A stretch of 64,000 bases of DNA from CAZCBX01 sp964497185 (GCA_964497185.1 CAZCBX010000013.1:1-64000), one strand, 5' to 3'; positions 53,746 to 63,013 are shown, counted from the first letter of the stretch. Program-made: numbers and translations. The notes: generated by a model not told the origin, from the letters alone.

Positions 53746-55179
53746 TTACTCTACAATCACGCTCTCTTCTTGCAGCACTTCTTCTACGGTTCCATCTGGG
53801 TATTCAATCACGTCGATTTCTTTTTTCACTTCGATTTCTTCGTTCACTTTGAATTCCACGCGGCGATTCATCAGCAGGGTTTCAGGACCGACTTCTTCCA
53901 CTTTGGGTCGGCTTTCGCCATAGCCCACAGCATTAAGTTTGCTGGCAGGTACGCCCTGGTTAATTAAATAACGGCGTACCGATTGGGCTCGGCGTTCAGA
54001 AAGAGCTTGGTTGTAGGCGGCGCTACCACGGCTGTCGGTGTGACCCTCAATGGTGATGCTCGAAATGTATTGTCCGTATTCCATGATAATTTCGGCAGCT
54101 GAGTTAAGTTCGCCATAGCTTTCTTCCAAAATCACGGATTTGTCGGTTTCAAAATTAATTTCGCGTTGAACGCTCAAGTTTTCTTTCAATACTTTGATTT
54201 TTTGCATGATGACAGGTTCAGGCTCGGGCTCTGGTTCCACAATGATTACCGGCTTGATGGGCTCAGGCTCACGTGAGCCAAAAGGAACTTTTGCGCCGGC
54301 GTACCAGGTAAAATCACTGCTGCGTGAATCACGCAGACCTTCGACACCCATACCCACAAACAAACGCACAATGGATACTTTGCCGCGTAAGCCTACGTTA
54401 AATTGCACAGGGTTTTGATCTTTGTCCAGGCTGGACACCGTAAATGAGTTGATCAGTTCTCCGTTGACGCCAAGAAAATCGGTAATTCGAAAATAAGCAC
54501 CCAAGCCTGTATCGATGCGCGCGCGGCGGTCAATGCTAACAAACTCTGCATTGTTGGCATAGGAGAAGCCTCCGTTGACATACAGTGAAAGTCGGCCAAA
54601 AAAAGTCGTATCCGCCAAAAGGGAAGCACCAAAACCATAACTGTCATCCGAGATCAAATAATTGTTGGCTTGATTGTTGCGTCCAGTCGGCAAAAAACCC
54701 CAAGGCATGATGGCAAAATTGACTTGGCTGTCATCTTTGGTCAAGCGCCATTTTAATTTTAGATGAATGTCACCCAACTCCCAATCATCCAAATCGGTGG
54801 CCGTGGTTACAGTGGCATTGGGGTCCAAACTTGTATAATGAAAGGGTAGCGTTAAACCAATATATACGCGATCGCTCACCATGACTCCGCCGCCCAGGCT
54901 GATGCTATGAATGGAATCAACCACGGTGCCGGTTTGGGTATCCCGATCGGCCGTGATGCGAATCAATGCCTCGTCGACAAAATCATACGAAACCCTCAAC
55001 ATCACACGATGTTTAAACATTTCTGAATCGACACCCAGCGCATCTTCCAGCTGAACCGTCTCAAGCGTATCGCTAAAACGAAACAAATGACTGTTCACAC
55101 TCGTTTGTGCCACGGCAGAAACGCTCACCATGAACACAGCCAAAGAAATACAAATAAATTGAATCGGTCTCATACACAC
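53746..55179 (-). CDS. OmpA-family outer-membrane protein
   Basis: The 477-residue protein has a signal peptide (CISLAVFMVSVSAVA) and a long beta-barrel-like region (about 30-310) with alternating aromatic residues. A Pro/Glu-rich hinge (EPIKPVIIVEPEPEPEPV) follows, then a C-terminal OmpA domain with INFETDKSVI, ITIEGHTDSRGSAAYNQALSERRAQSVRRYL and GYGESRP, which binds peptidoglycan. An acidic 35-residue tail after the domain is unusual. A good ribosome binding site (AAGG) precedes the ATG. It is convergent to phhB. Confidence 0.9.
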   Translation of the reverse strand: MCMRPIQFICISLAVFMVSVSAVAQTSVNSHLFRFSDTLETVQLEDALGVDSEMFKHRVMLRVSYDFVDEALIRITADRDTQTGTVVDSIHSISLGGGVMVSDRVYIGLTLPFHYTSLDPNATVTTATDLDDWELGDIHLKLKWRLTKDDSQVNFAIMPWGFLPTGRNNQANNYLISDDSYGFGASLLADTTFFGRLSLYVNGGFSYANNAEFVSIDRRARIDTGLGAYFRITDFLGVNGELINSFTVSSLDKDQNPVQFNVGLRGKVSIVRLFVGMGVEGLRDSRSSDFTWYAGAKVPFGSREPEPIKPVIIVEPEPEPEPVIMQKIKVLKENLSVQREINFETDKSVILEESYGELNSAAEIIMEYGQYISSITIEGHTDSRGSAAYNQALSERRAQSVRRYLINQGVPASKLNAVGYGESRPKVEEVGPETLLMNRRVEFKVNEEIEVKKEIDVIEYPDGTVEEVLQEESVIVE

Positions 55180-55278
55180 ACCTTTTGGTTCGACAATCCC
55201 TAGCCCATATCAACTTTCACTAAAATGTAAACCAACCAAAGCACCCCCCATTCACCAATAAGCATACGACCCCACACC

Positions 55279-55356
55279 AGGATTTTTATGAGGCCCCCCA
55301 AGGGCTGTTATGCAGCAAAGCGAAATCCTGCCCTTGGGGGGCCTCATAAAAATCCT
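55279..55356. repeat. Hairpin element with perfect 26-bp arms
   Basis: AGGATTTTTATGAGGCCCCC and the next six bases (to 55304) pair exactly with 55331-55356. The 26-nt loop contains TGCAGCAAAGCGAAATCC, related to the GCAGCGAAAGCGAGGAC loop core of the hairpins at 7.0 and 7.2 kb although the arms differ. It lies in the 240-base gap between the divergent ompA-type and PLP-enzyme genes. Confidence 0.88.
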
Positions 55357-55419
55357 CCTTAGCTTCGTATAACCAAAGACCATTGACAACCGAGCCCAAG
55401 CCAACATACAACCCCAACC

Positions 55420-56658
55420 ATGAGTCAAACACCCAAAAAACCCTACACCCTTTCCCCCACCACTGCCATGATCTCAGAAGGCTTTGATCCAAAATTATCC
55501 GTCGGCTCAGCCCGGCCCGCCGTCTTTCGATCTTCTACCTATGTATTTTCAAGCCCCGAAGCAGCCGAAGAAGCTTTTGCCGTGGCGCTGGGCAAAAAAG
55601 AGCCCACCGGTCCCAATGAATTGATTTACTCTCGTCTGTCCCATCCCAACGCAGAAATTCTTGAAACCCACTTATGTGCCATGGAGCCCGAAGCCAAAGG
55701 GGCCGCGGTGTTTAACAGTGGCATGGCGGCCATTGCCTCCATTCTTTTGACTTTTTGCAAACCCGGCCGAAGTTTTGTTTACACCACTCCCATCTACGGC
55801 GGCACCCATCACCTCATCAGCGAAATGCTGATGCCCATGGGTTTTAAAGCCCAGCCGGTCATGGCAGGTGACACCCAGGCCATGGTTGAAACCATCCAAA
55901 ACACCCCCGACTTGGATCTGGTGTTTGTGGAAACCCCCAGCAATCCCACGCTAACCCTGACAGACATACAAGCCGTGCATCAAGCCATCGACCAGCACCC
56001 CAACAACCCGTTGTTCATTGTGGACAACACTTTTATGGGTCCTACCTTTCAACATCCGCTCGAATGGGGTGCCGACTTGATCATGTATTCTGCCACAAAA
56101 TTTTTGGGTGGCTTCAGTGACATGTTGGGGGGCGCAGTATTGGGCAAGGACCCTGTACTCGTGGATCAACTCCGTGGCACCCGAGCCATCACAGGCAATA
56201 TTTTACAACCAGACGAGTGCTGGATTTTAGACAGTCGTTTGCCGCTTGTGGAATTTCGCATGAAACAAGAAAGCCAGCATGCCCAGCAACTGGTGCAAGC
56301 CTTACGCAACCATCCCCGCGTATCCAACATCCACTACCCCACCGAATTTCAAGGCTCACAAAAAGAGATTTACGAAAAACAGTGCAGCGGACCAGGTTCA
56401 ATATTTTCTTTGGTGTTGGAGGGCGGCAAAAAAAGTGTCTTCTCGGTGCTTCGCCGCTTGGCTTTGGTCAAAAACGCGGTCAGCCTTGGGGGCATGGAAT
56501 CTCTGGCATGTCACCCCACCACCACCACCCATTCCGAAATGACCCCAGATCAGCTCCAAGCCTATGGCATCACCGACGGCTTGATTCGCTTTTCCATTGG
56601 ATTGGAAAATCCCAGGGATTTACTGCATGACATTGAGCAAGCGCTCGACTTTGAGTAA
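55420..56658 (+). CDS. Cys/Met metabolism PLP-dependent enzyme (cystathionine gamma-synthase / methionine gamma-lyase type)
   Basis: The 412-residue enzyme of the trans-sulfuration family has the PLP-lysine motif MYSATKFLGGFSDMLGG and early segments RSSTYVFSSPEAAEEAF and NSGMAAIASILLTF. FSIGLENPRDLLHDIEQAL is the standard C-terminus. The sequence cannot separate gamma-synthase from gamma-lyase activity. No methionine or cysteine genes are adjacent. It starts 63 bases after the long hairpin at 55279-55356. Confidence 0.85.
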   Translation: MSQTPKKPYTLSPTTAMISEGFDPKLSVGSARPAVFRSSTYVFSSPEAAEEAFAVALGKKEPTGPNELIYSRLSHPNAEILETHLCAMEPEAKGAAVFNSGMAAIASILLTFCKPGRSFVYTTPIYGGTHHLISEMLMPMGFKAQPVMAGDTQAMVETIQNTPDLDLVFVETPSNPTLTLTDIQAVHQAIDQHPNNPLFIVDNTFMGPTFQHPLEWGADLIMYSATKFLGGFSDMLGGAVLGKDPVLVDQLRGTRAITGNILQPDECWILDSRLPLVEFRMKQESQHAQQLVQALRNHPRVSNIHYPTEFQGSQKEIYEKQCSGPGSIFSLVLEGGKKSVFSVLRRLALVKNAVSLGGMESLACHPTTTTHSEMTPDQLQAYGITDGLIRFSIGLENPRDLLHDIEQALDFE

Positions 56659-56668
56659 ATGCAATGGT

Positions 56669-57574
56669 TTAGGAAGCCAGTTTTTGAGCGCGTTCGAAAA
56701 TGATCCCTTCACGCAGGCCCGATCGACAAACAATGTACGTCTCAGCATGCAGAAAAGTCAGCACGCTGATCAGTAGTCGAAGTGTGGGTCGAATCAGATC
56801 ATGGCGCGAAACTGGTACACTGGCAAAAGACTTGATGGCTTCTGGATTGGCCACGAGGTGTTTGTAAAGATCCACCAATTCTTTTTTTTGGATGGACAAA
56901 CCATGGGTGGTGCGCACGGGAATATGTTTAAATTGATACACCATCTTGGCCACGGACCCTGGCGTGCCCCCAGAGATATACACCCGAGGATGATCAAAAT
57001 TGGCTTTCACCTTATTTTTTTCCAACACCCCATACAGCCATGACTTTACTTTGGCGTCTTTTTTCCACTGCACCGTTTTTTCTTTGATCCGGGTTGGACC
57101 AATGGCCATGGAGTTCATCCAGAGTGGATCGCCGTCTTCCAGCGCAATCATTTCAACGCTGCCGCCACCCACGTCTAAAAGGTACTGTTCACCGATGCGC
57201 AGTCCAAAACGCGCCTGAACAGCCAGCATCGTATAATAGGCTTCTTGCTCTCCCGAAAGAACATGGACCGGATGGCCACATGCTTTTTCAATTTTTTCTA
57301 CCACTTCTTTTTGATTGTCGGCACGGCGCAAAGCACTGGTTCCAACGATTTCAATTTCTGCACCTTTGCGCGTGCAGTGAGTGATAAATTGATTGAGCAC
57401 TTCAATCAGGGCTTGTAACTTGTCCGTTGTAACGTGGGCGACACCCGTATCCAAAAGCCGCAATGAATTCTTGCCATAGTCTTCGATGGCGTACGTATGC
57501 TGGCCAAAGCTTCCGAGAGAATACTTCACCGAATTGGAGCCAATGTCGATCACGGCCAGCAAAGACATCAACAA
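56669..57574 (-). CDS. Ppx/GppA exopolyphosphatase-type phosphatase, short form
   Basis: The 301-residue protein shows the ASKHA-fold signatures AVIDIGSNSVKYSLG, EIVGTSALRRADNQKEVV, YLLDVGGGSVEMIAL and SGGTPG. It contains only the catalytic domain pair, lacking the C-terminal HD-like regions of longer Ppx. It hydrolyses terminal phosphates of polyphosphate or pppGpp. It is the last gene of ppk2 - histidine phosphatase - ppx; its start overlaps the end of the phosphatase gene by 7 bases. Confidence 0.9.
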   Translation of the reverse strand: MLMSLLAVIDIGSNSVKYSLGSFGQHTYAIEDYGKNSLRLLDTGVAHVTTDKLQALIEVLNQFITHCTRKGAEIEIVGTSALRRADNQKEVVEKIEKACGHPVHVLSGEQEAYYTMLAVQARFGLRIGEQYLLDVGGGSVEMIALEDGDPLWMNSMAIGPTRIKEKTVQWKKDAKVKSWLYGVLEKNKVKANFDHPRVYISGGTPGSVAKMVYQFKHIPVRTTHGLSIQKKELVDLYKHLVANPEAIKSFASVPVSRHDLIRPTLRLLISVLTFLHAETYIVCRSGLREGIIFERAQKLAS

Positions 57575-58089
57575 ACCCCTAAATTAAGCAAAAAACTTGG
57601 CTGAATAAAAGCTTCCAATTTTCCACGAAGCTCTTTCTTGTGTTTTTCTACTTCGAAAATGGCGCATGCACCCTTTTTAAATTCTAATATTTCGTCTTTT
57701 TTTGAAAACCCCATCAGCTTGGACGACAAATAAGTCAAGTGAGAATCATGGCCCACCAAGGCCAGCACACGCTTATTTTTATAGTCTTCCAACATCAGCT
57801 CTTCCAGCGAGGACCATTTGCTGTCATGCAATAAAACACTTTGTTGTTCTACTTTGGTTTTGGGATACGTTTTGGCAAGCAGCTCGGCGGTTTGCATCGT
57901 GCGCACCATGGGGCTGCTCCATATAATATCAATATGATCGATGGTTGCTTTCAAACACTGAGCAAAGACGGCAAATTCTTCTTTGCCTTTGGGGGTCATG
58001 GGACGCTCGGAATCAGGTTTGTCTTTGTTGGCTTTTTGCCAGTCAGGACGATCATAAGTTTTTCCATGGCGTATCAATAATAGTTTCAT
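57568..58089 (-). CDS. SixA-like histidine phosphatase
   Basis: This protein of about 173 residues is in the histidine-phosphatase superfamily: MKLLLIRHGK carries the RHG catalytic motif, WSSPMVRTMQTAELL follows, and VGHDSHLTYLSSKLMG holds the second histidine. SixA-type members dephosphorylate phosphohistidine proteins. Earlier starts at 58098 (ATG) and 58110 (TTG) are possible. It lies between ppk2 and ppx in one minus-strand operon. Confidence 0.88.
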   Translation of the reverse strand: MKLLLIRHGKTYDRPDWQKANKDKPDSERPMTPKGKEEFAVFAQCLKATIDHIDIIWSSPMVRTMQTAELLAKTYPKTKVEQQSVLLHDSKWSSLEELMLEDYKNKRVLALVGHDSHLTYLSSKLMGFSKKDEILEFKKGACAIFEVEKHKKELRGKLEAFIQPSFLLNLGVC

Positions 58090-58129
58090 TTCTTCCATCA
58101 GATTATCCAATCTTCATTGTTGTTCAAGC

Positions 58130-59014
58130 TTAATCTTGTTGATTCTTATCCCGGTGAAACAGTGAAATCGTGTCTGGATGCGGTTTCAAATCAAGACCTT
58201 CCGCACCTTTGTTCTCATATGGCAGTTTATGCAGCAGATACCGCATGGATTCAAGGCGCGCGTTCTTTTTATTGTTGGCACGCACAATCACCCAAGGACT
58301 TCTCTCCGTATGGGTTTTAAAAAACATTCTTTCTTTATAATGTGTATAGGAGTCCCATAACGCCTGAGCTTTTTCATCCACAGCACTGAGCTTCCACTGT
58401 TTCAATGGATTTTTCATACGCGAGGCAAAACGTCTAGCTTGTTCCGACTTGCTAATGGAAAACCAAAATTTTATCAGCTCTACCCCATCATCCAACAACA
58501 TGTGTTCAAAATCAGAGACTTGCTGCATAAACACGCGATACTGTGCTGGACTGCAAAAACCCATGACAGGCTCAACCACAGCTCGGTTGTACCAGCTACG
58601 ATCAAAAAAATGCAGCATGCCTGGATTGGGTAGCCTTTCGACATACCGTTGAAAATACCATTGGCCCTGCTGGGTCTCTGAGGGTTTGTTCAATGCCACC
58701 ACTTGCATGTTTCGTGGGTTGAGGTGCTGGGTAAAACGTCGGATTGTCCCCCCTTTGCCTGCTGCATCGCGGCCTTCAAAAAGCACCACCACACGACGGT
58801 TGTTGGCAATCACATCGCGCTGAAGCCGAATAAGCTCAATTTGCAAGTACTTGAGCTGTTTTTCATATTCAATGGTTTCTTTAATTTTTTTGGTATTGAG
58901 CTTCTTTTTGCGAAGCATTTTCAAAAAATCTTTACCGGTGGTTACAAACTTAAGCTCTTTGGCATCCAGCTCAATGCCCTTGTCTTTTGGAGATTCAACC
59001 TGCGTTTCGCTCAT
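58130..59014 (-). CDS. ppk2: Polyphosphate kinase 2
   Basis: The 294-residue protein is a PPK2-family kinase. Walker A is VVLFEGRDAAGKGGTIRRF, then NPRNMQVVALNKPSETQQGQWYFQRYVERLP (at about 110-140), Walker B HFFDRSWYNRAVVEPVMGFC and the lid KSEQARRFASRMKNPLKQWKLSAVD. PPK2 makes GTP or ATP from polyphosphate, or polyphosphate from them; the class cannot be settled by eye. First gene of the ppk2-sixA-ppx operon. Confidence 0.93.
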   Translation of the reverse strand: MSETQVESPKDKGIELDAKELKFVTTGKDFLKMLRKKKLNTKKIKETIEYEKQLKYLQIELIRLQRDVIANNRRVVVLFEGRDAAGKGGTIRRFTQHLNPRNMQVVALNKPSETQQGQWYFQRYVERLPNPGMLHFFDRSWYNRAVVEPVMGFCSPAQYRVFMQQVSDFEHMLLDDGVELIKFWFSISKSEQARRFASRMKNPLKQWKLSAVDEKAQALWDSYTHYKERMFFKTHTERSPWVIVRANNKKNARLESMRYLLHKLPYENKGAEGLDLKPHPDTISLFHRDKNQQD

Positions 59015-59075
59015 GAAGTTGGATATAACACACCCAAGATAAAATCATAATCAGATAAAGCAACATCTTTGGGGA

Positions 59076-59105
59076 TTGCATCTCACACCCGAATTATGCT
59101 ATAAG
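59076..59105 (+). promoter_or_regulatory. Candidate promoter of the DEAD-type helicase gene
   Basis: TTGCAT (59076-59081) and TATAAG (59100-59105) are 18 bases apart. The implied leader is about 178 nt, which is long and typical of helicase genes controlled after transcription, for example by cold. The 275-base gap holds no other gene. Confidence 0.45.
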
Positions 59106-59289
59106 CACCTTGCGCAAGCGCCATACCTATCCGCTTTTTTTTATCACAAATTTGAAATATGCAGGATATTCTCGTTGTTTCAAGATGAAACCACCTGCAA
59201 CCTGGCCATTGATCGCGTAAACCCCAATCCGATGCATGCAGCAAAGCTTCATCACGACAACGGCCCCTAAGCCGACAAAGGAATATACC

Positions 59290-60798
59290 ATGACCGAATT
59301 TAACAATATGTCTCTTCAGCCAGAATTGATGCAGGCACTCGATAAAATGAACTTTACTAACCCCACCCCCATCCAAGCCAAAGCCATCCCTCTCATTTTG
59401 GACGGCAAAGACATTCTGGCTTCTGCACAAACAGGCACCGGTAAAACTGGCGCTTTTTGCATTCCACTTTTGGAAATGATGATGCAAGAGGATCAAAGCT
59501 ACGCATTGATCCTAACGCCCACCCGCGAGCTGGCCCAGCAAATTTTTGATGTGGCCACCGATTTAACCAAACGCATTCGCAAAATTCGTCCCAGTTTGAT
59601 GGTGGGTGGCAAGCCCATTCACAAACAAATTTCTCATTTAAAATCCAAGCCCCGCTTTTTGGTGGCCACGCCAGGGCGCGTGATCGACTTATTGGACCGA
59701 GGCGTTTTAAATTTAAAAGCGGTGCAATACCTGGTTTTGGACGAAACCGACCGCATGTTGGACATGGGCTTTAGCATCCAAGTCAATCAAATCCTTCGCA
59801 GCATTCCCAAAGAGCGACAAACGCTGCTGTTTTCGGCCACGGTGTCCAAAGTCATTGAATCGATGAGTCAAAAATATTTGAACGAACCTGTGCGCATCGA
59901 AATGGGCGGCAGTCAGCAACCTGCCAAAAACATTGTGCAAGAAACCATCACTGTTGGCAACGTCATCAAATTTGACACCCTGGTGGATGAATTGGAGCGT
60001 CGAGGCGGCACGTCTATCGTATTTAGCCGCACCAAGCGAGGGGCCGACAAAGTGGCTAAAAACTTAAACCATGAAGGTTTAAAAGCAGCAGCCATCCACG
60101 GAGATTTAAATCAACGCCAGCGTGAACGCGTGCTCAAACAATTTCGTGATCAAAAAATTAACATCATGGTGGCCACCGATGTAGCCGCACGTGGCATTGA
60201 CGTTTCACATGTATCCTTGGTGGTCAACTATGACTTACCTCAGTCTCCGCAAGACTACATCCACCGCATTGGCCGTACCGCACGTGCTGGTGCCAAAGGT
60301 ACAGCATTGAGTTTTATCAGTCCCGGCCAAGAAGCGCACTGGGAAGCCATTGAGCACTTTTTGGAAACTGGACAAGAAATTCCCATCCCCAAAAAAGGCC
60401 GTGCCAAAAGAGGCGGTCGTGGACGAAACAACAGTCAGGGTCGCAGAAGTGGCAGCCAACACGGCGCCAAAAAAACTGCATCGGGTGAAGGACGCAAAAG
60501 CTCTGGTGGGCGCTTTAAAGGCAAAGCCACTGGGGCAAAGAAAAGTTCAACTTCCCGGGGCAAGAAAAAAACTGCAGGCCGTGGCCGCAAACAGGAAGAC
60601 GCACAACCTTCACGCGGACGCAAAACCAAAAGCACTGCTTCCAAACATGCAAACCAGGATCGAAAAGCAAGTCCTTCCAAAAAACGCGGACAGCGCAAAG
60701 ATGACAAACAATTTAGCGTGAAAAAATCCAAGCGTAAGCCAGCCAAAGCCCAGCGCTCATCGGCAAAAAAACAACGCACCAAGACCCCTTTTGCTTAA
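59290..60798 (+). CDS. DEAD/DEAH-box-type RNA helicase with basic tail (motif II reads DETD)
   Basis: The 502-residue protein has the complete helicase core: Q-motif region FTNPTPIQAKAIP, AQTGTGKTGAF (I), PTRELAQQ (Ia), TPGRVIDLL (Ib), FSATVSKV (III) and HRIGRTARAG (VI). Motif II reads VLDETDRMLDMGF, with threonine 153 in place of the alanine of DEAD. The last 130 residues are a Lys/Arg/Gly/Ser-rich low-complexity tail that should bind RNA, as in RhlE-like helicases. Ribosome binding site AAAGGA lies 9 bases before ATG 59290. Likely roles are ribosome assembly or mRNA decay at low temperature. Confidence 0.93.
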   Translation: MTEFNNMSLQPELMQALDKMNFTNPTPIQAKAIPLILDGKDILASAQTGTGKTGAFCIPLLEMMMQEDQSYALILTPTRELAQQIFDVATDLTKRIRKIRPSLMVGGKPIHKQISHLKSKPRFLVATPGRVIDLLDRGVLNLKAVQYLVLDETDRMLDMGFSIQVNQILRSIPKERQTLLFSATVSKVIESMSQKYLNEPVRIEMGGSQQPAKNIVQETITVGNVIKFDTLVDELERRGGTSIVFSRTKRGADKVAKNLNHEGLKAAAIHGDLNQRQRERVLKQFRDQKINIMVATDVAARGIDVSHVSLVVNYDLPQSPQDYIHRIGRTARAGAKGTALSFISPGQEAHWEAIEHFLETGQEIPIPKKGRAKRGGRGRNNSQGRRSGSQHGAKKTASGEGRKSSGGRFKGKATGAKKSSTSRGKKKTAGRGRKQEDAQPSRGRKTKSTASKHANQDRKASPSKKRGQRKDDKQFSVKKSKRKPAKAQRSSAKKQRTKTPFA

Positions 60799-60862
60799 CG
60801 CTTCAGGGTGAGATCTCACATTCTGCTTGCCATCAAACCATCCCTTACGGTACAGCAGGCCC

Positions 60863-61582
60863 ATGGAATCTTTTAATTTTCAGCCTGGCCGGATCATCTC
60901 GCAAAAGTATCGAATCTTGCAAAAATTGGGATCGGGCTTGGAAGGGGAAGTGTATCAGATTCAAGAAACCGAAACGGACATTCTGCGTGCGGCCAAATTT
61001 TTCTACCCCGAGTACAATCGCCAAAATCGTGCGCTAAAAAAATATGCGCAAAAGCTTCACCTATTGTCTGACTGTCCCATTTTGGTTCATTACAACACCA
61101 CCGAGACCATTCAATTTAAAGGCGAAAAACTGCTTTATTTGGTGTCTGATTTTGTCAACGGCATTCAGCTTTCGTGTTTTGTGAAAAAGTTTCCCGGCAA
61201 GCGCCTTCACTACTATCAAGCGTTTCATCTTTTTTATCAGTTGGTTCGTGGACTGGCGATGATCCATGCACGAAGAAGCTTTCATGGCGACATCCATTCT
61301 GACAATGTCATGATTCATTCATTTGGCTTGCAACACCGAATGAAGCTCATTGATTTTCATGACATCGGTGTCGATAAACGCGTTAAAATGAAACAGGATG
61401 TGATTGATGTCATTTATCTTTTTCATGAAATGCTCGGCGCCGACAAACACTATCAAAAACTGCCCAAAGAAATTCAATACATTTTGGCCGGCAAACGCAT
61501 GTCTCTGATTGAAAAACGCTTTCGCAACATGCAACAGCTCAAGCTACATTTGGAAAATCTTTATTTCCGTTCTATTTTATAA
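60863..61582 (+). CDS. Protein kinase-like protein
   Basis: This 239-residue protein looks like a small eukaryotic-type kinase. It has ILQKLGSGLEGEVYQIQE (glycine loop), AAKFFYP (candidate ATP-binding lysine), SFHGDIHSDNVMIHS in place of HRDxKxxN, and LIDFHDIG in place of DFG. HGD and DFH variants are normal in phosphotransferase-like and ABC1-like kinases, so activity is plausible. No membrane segment or sensor domain is present. It overlaps a convergent PP2C phosphatase gene by 11 bases, which suggests a switch pair. Substrate unknown. Confidence 0.72.
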   Translation: MESFNFQPGRIISQKYRILQKLGSGLEGEVYQIQETETDILRAAKFFYPEYNRQNRALKKYAQKLHLLSDCPILVHYNTTETIQFKGEKLLYLVSDFVNGIQLSCFVKKFPGKRLHYYQAFHLFYQLVRGLAMIHARRSFHGDIHSDNVMIHSFGLQHRMKLIDFHDIGVDKRVKMKQDVIDVIYLFHEMLGADKHYQKLPKEIQYILAGKRMSLIEKRFRNMQQLKLHLENLYFRSIL

Positions 61583-62285
61583 ACTGCAAACACGTCGCAT
61601 CGTCCATTGCTTGATCTTGACGCATGGCCACCAAGTCCTCATGCAATTGATCTATTTTTTGCACATGATCTTGCAGGAAATATGCGTGCGCCCCATCGCT
61701 CATTAAATAAATTTGATCCCCCGCACCAAGCTTAAACGCCTGACTGACTTGATAAGTCATTTGTTCAAAACCCATGTAGTTGACCAAAAAATCATCGGGA
61801 TATGCAATGTCCAGCTCATCGGCATAGCCCTGTGAAGACTCTTCAAAACTGGTATAGCGGGCTTGTCCACGCGCATCCAATAAAATGGCCAACGAATCCC
61901 CCACCGTCACAAATCGAACCATTTCACCTTCTATCAGCGCCAAACAAAGGGTGCTGCCGGCTTCAATGGTGCTATCGAGCAGTCTACGATTGCAGTAATC
62001 CAGCGTAGAAATCAAATATGGATTCATGGTCGCTGTTCGCTTATACCGATAAGCTTGCGAAATCGTATCCACAAGCATCTTGGAGGCAAGGTCTCCACCT
62101 GGATGCCCGCCCATCCCGTCGGCCACCATCAGCAACTTGCAATGACCCGCCGCAGTTCCCACCATATAAGCGTCTTCGTTGGTTGGTTTGCCATAAGTAT
62201 TCTGCAAGGTAAAATGACTGAGCTTTCCATTGGCAAAAGTTGTGTTTTGAAAGCAATCGGCAGCGGGAGAAATAGAAAACTTCAT
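61572..62285 (-). CDS. PP2C-type Ser/Thr protein phosphatase
   Basis: The 237-residue protein is a bacterial PP2C: NEDAYMV, MVADGMGGHPGGDLAS, GSTLCLALIEG, VTVGDSLAILL, YLMSDGAHAYF and MDDATCLQF cover the metal-binding aspartates. It should remove phosphate from Ser/Thr kinases or their targets with Mn2+ or Mg2+. It faces the kinase-like gene with overlapping ends, so antisense transcripts across the overlap are possible. A second kinase, the PEGA kinase at 26.8-28.9 kb, is another candidate substrate in this window. Confidence 0.9.
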   Translation of the reverse strand: MKFSISPAADCFQNTTFANGKLSHFTLQNTYGKPTNEDAYMVGTAAGHCKLLMVADGMGGHPGGDLASKMLVDTISQAYRYKRTATMNPYLISTLDYCNRRLLDSTIEAGSTLCLALIEGEMVRFVTVGDSLAILLDARGQARYTSFEESSQGYADELDIAYPDDFLVNYMGFEQMTYQVSQAFKLGAGDQIYLMSDGAHAYFLQDHVQKIDQLHEDLVAMRQDQAMDDATCLQFIK

Positions 62286-62389
62286 ACAAATGACACTATA
62301 CCTTGTTTGTCGATGGTTTCTATGGTTTTTACATCAGCAAAAGGCTGGGTTGAAAAAAGCAGCGAAAATCATTATAACTACGCTCACTC

Positions 62390-63013
62390 ATGGATGTAAA
62401 AGAAAACAAACTTGTGCTTCACTCCTATCGTCGCTGCCCTTTCGCCATGCGCGTGCGCATGGTGTTGCATGAAAAAGGCATCGCTTTTGAGACGCTGGAG
62501 GAAAATTTAAAAGACATGAGCCCTGCGTTGCAAGCCCGCCACCCTGAGGCCAAAGTGCCGGTGTTGGTTCATGGTCAAGACCGTGTGGTGTATGAATCGG
62601 CGGTGATCACGCAATACCTTGAAGAAATGTTTCCCACCCCAGCTCTGATGCCACAAGACGCCTATGGCAAAGCGCAGGTTCGGCTTTGGACCCACTGGTG
62701 CAATCACACATTTAAACATCATGTCGATCATTACAAATATGGCACCCATCGCACCAGCCAAGAAAATGCCGATGCCGCGCCAGAGCGCCTACAGCAAGAT
62801 CTGGCCAAGCTGGAACAAACGCTTCAATCGCAAACATTCTTGATGGGCGATCATTTAACCTTGGCCGATATTCATGTTTTTCCTTTTTTAAGACAGCTTT
62901 CAAAAGCCACGCCTTTTTTTGAGGCATTGGATGATCATCCTTGCACCATGGCATGGTTGAAAAAATTATTGGAACGGCCCTCTTTTGTTCAAACGATGGA
63001 GAAAAAGAAATGA
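62390..63013 (+). CDS. Glutathione S-transferase family protein
   Basis: The 207-residue protein has an N-terminal thioredoxin-fold domain (LVLHSYRRCPFAMRVRMVLHEKGI, AKVPVLVHGQDRVVYESAVITQYLEEMFP) and a C-terminal helical domain (FLMGDHLTLADIHVFPFLRQL). CPFAMR resembles the redox-type glutathione site rather than the SSCSWR motif of maleylacetoacetate isomerase, so it is not assigned to tyrosine degradation. Its stop overlaps trhO (ATGA). Confidence 0.87.
   Translation: MDVKENKLVLHSYRRCPFAMRVRMVLHEKGIAFETLEENLKDMSPALQARHPEAKVPVLVHGQDRVVYESAVITQYLEEMFPTPALMPQDAYGKAQVRLWTHWCNHTFKHHVDHYKYGTHRTSQENADAAPERLQQDLAKLEQTLQSQTFLMGDHLTLADIHVFPFLRQLSKATPFFEALDDHPCTMAWLKKLLERPSFVQTMEKKK

Noticed and set aside
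62390..63013. GST as maleylacetoacetate isomerase
   Set aside because: It has CPFAMR in place of the SSCSWR motif and is far from the tyrosine genes.
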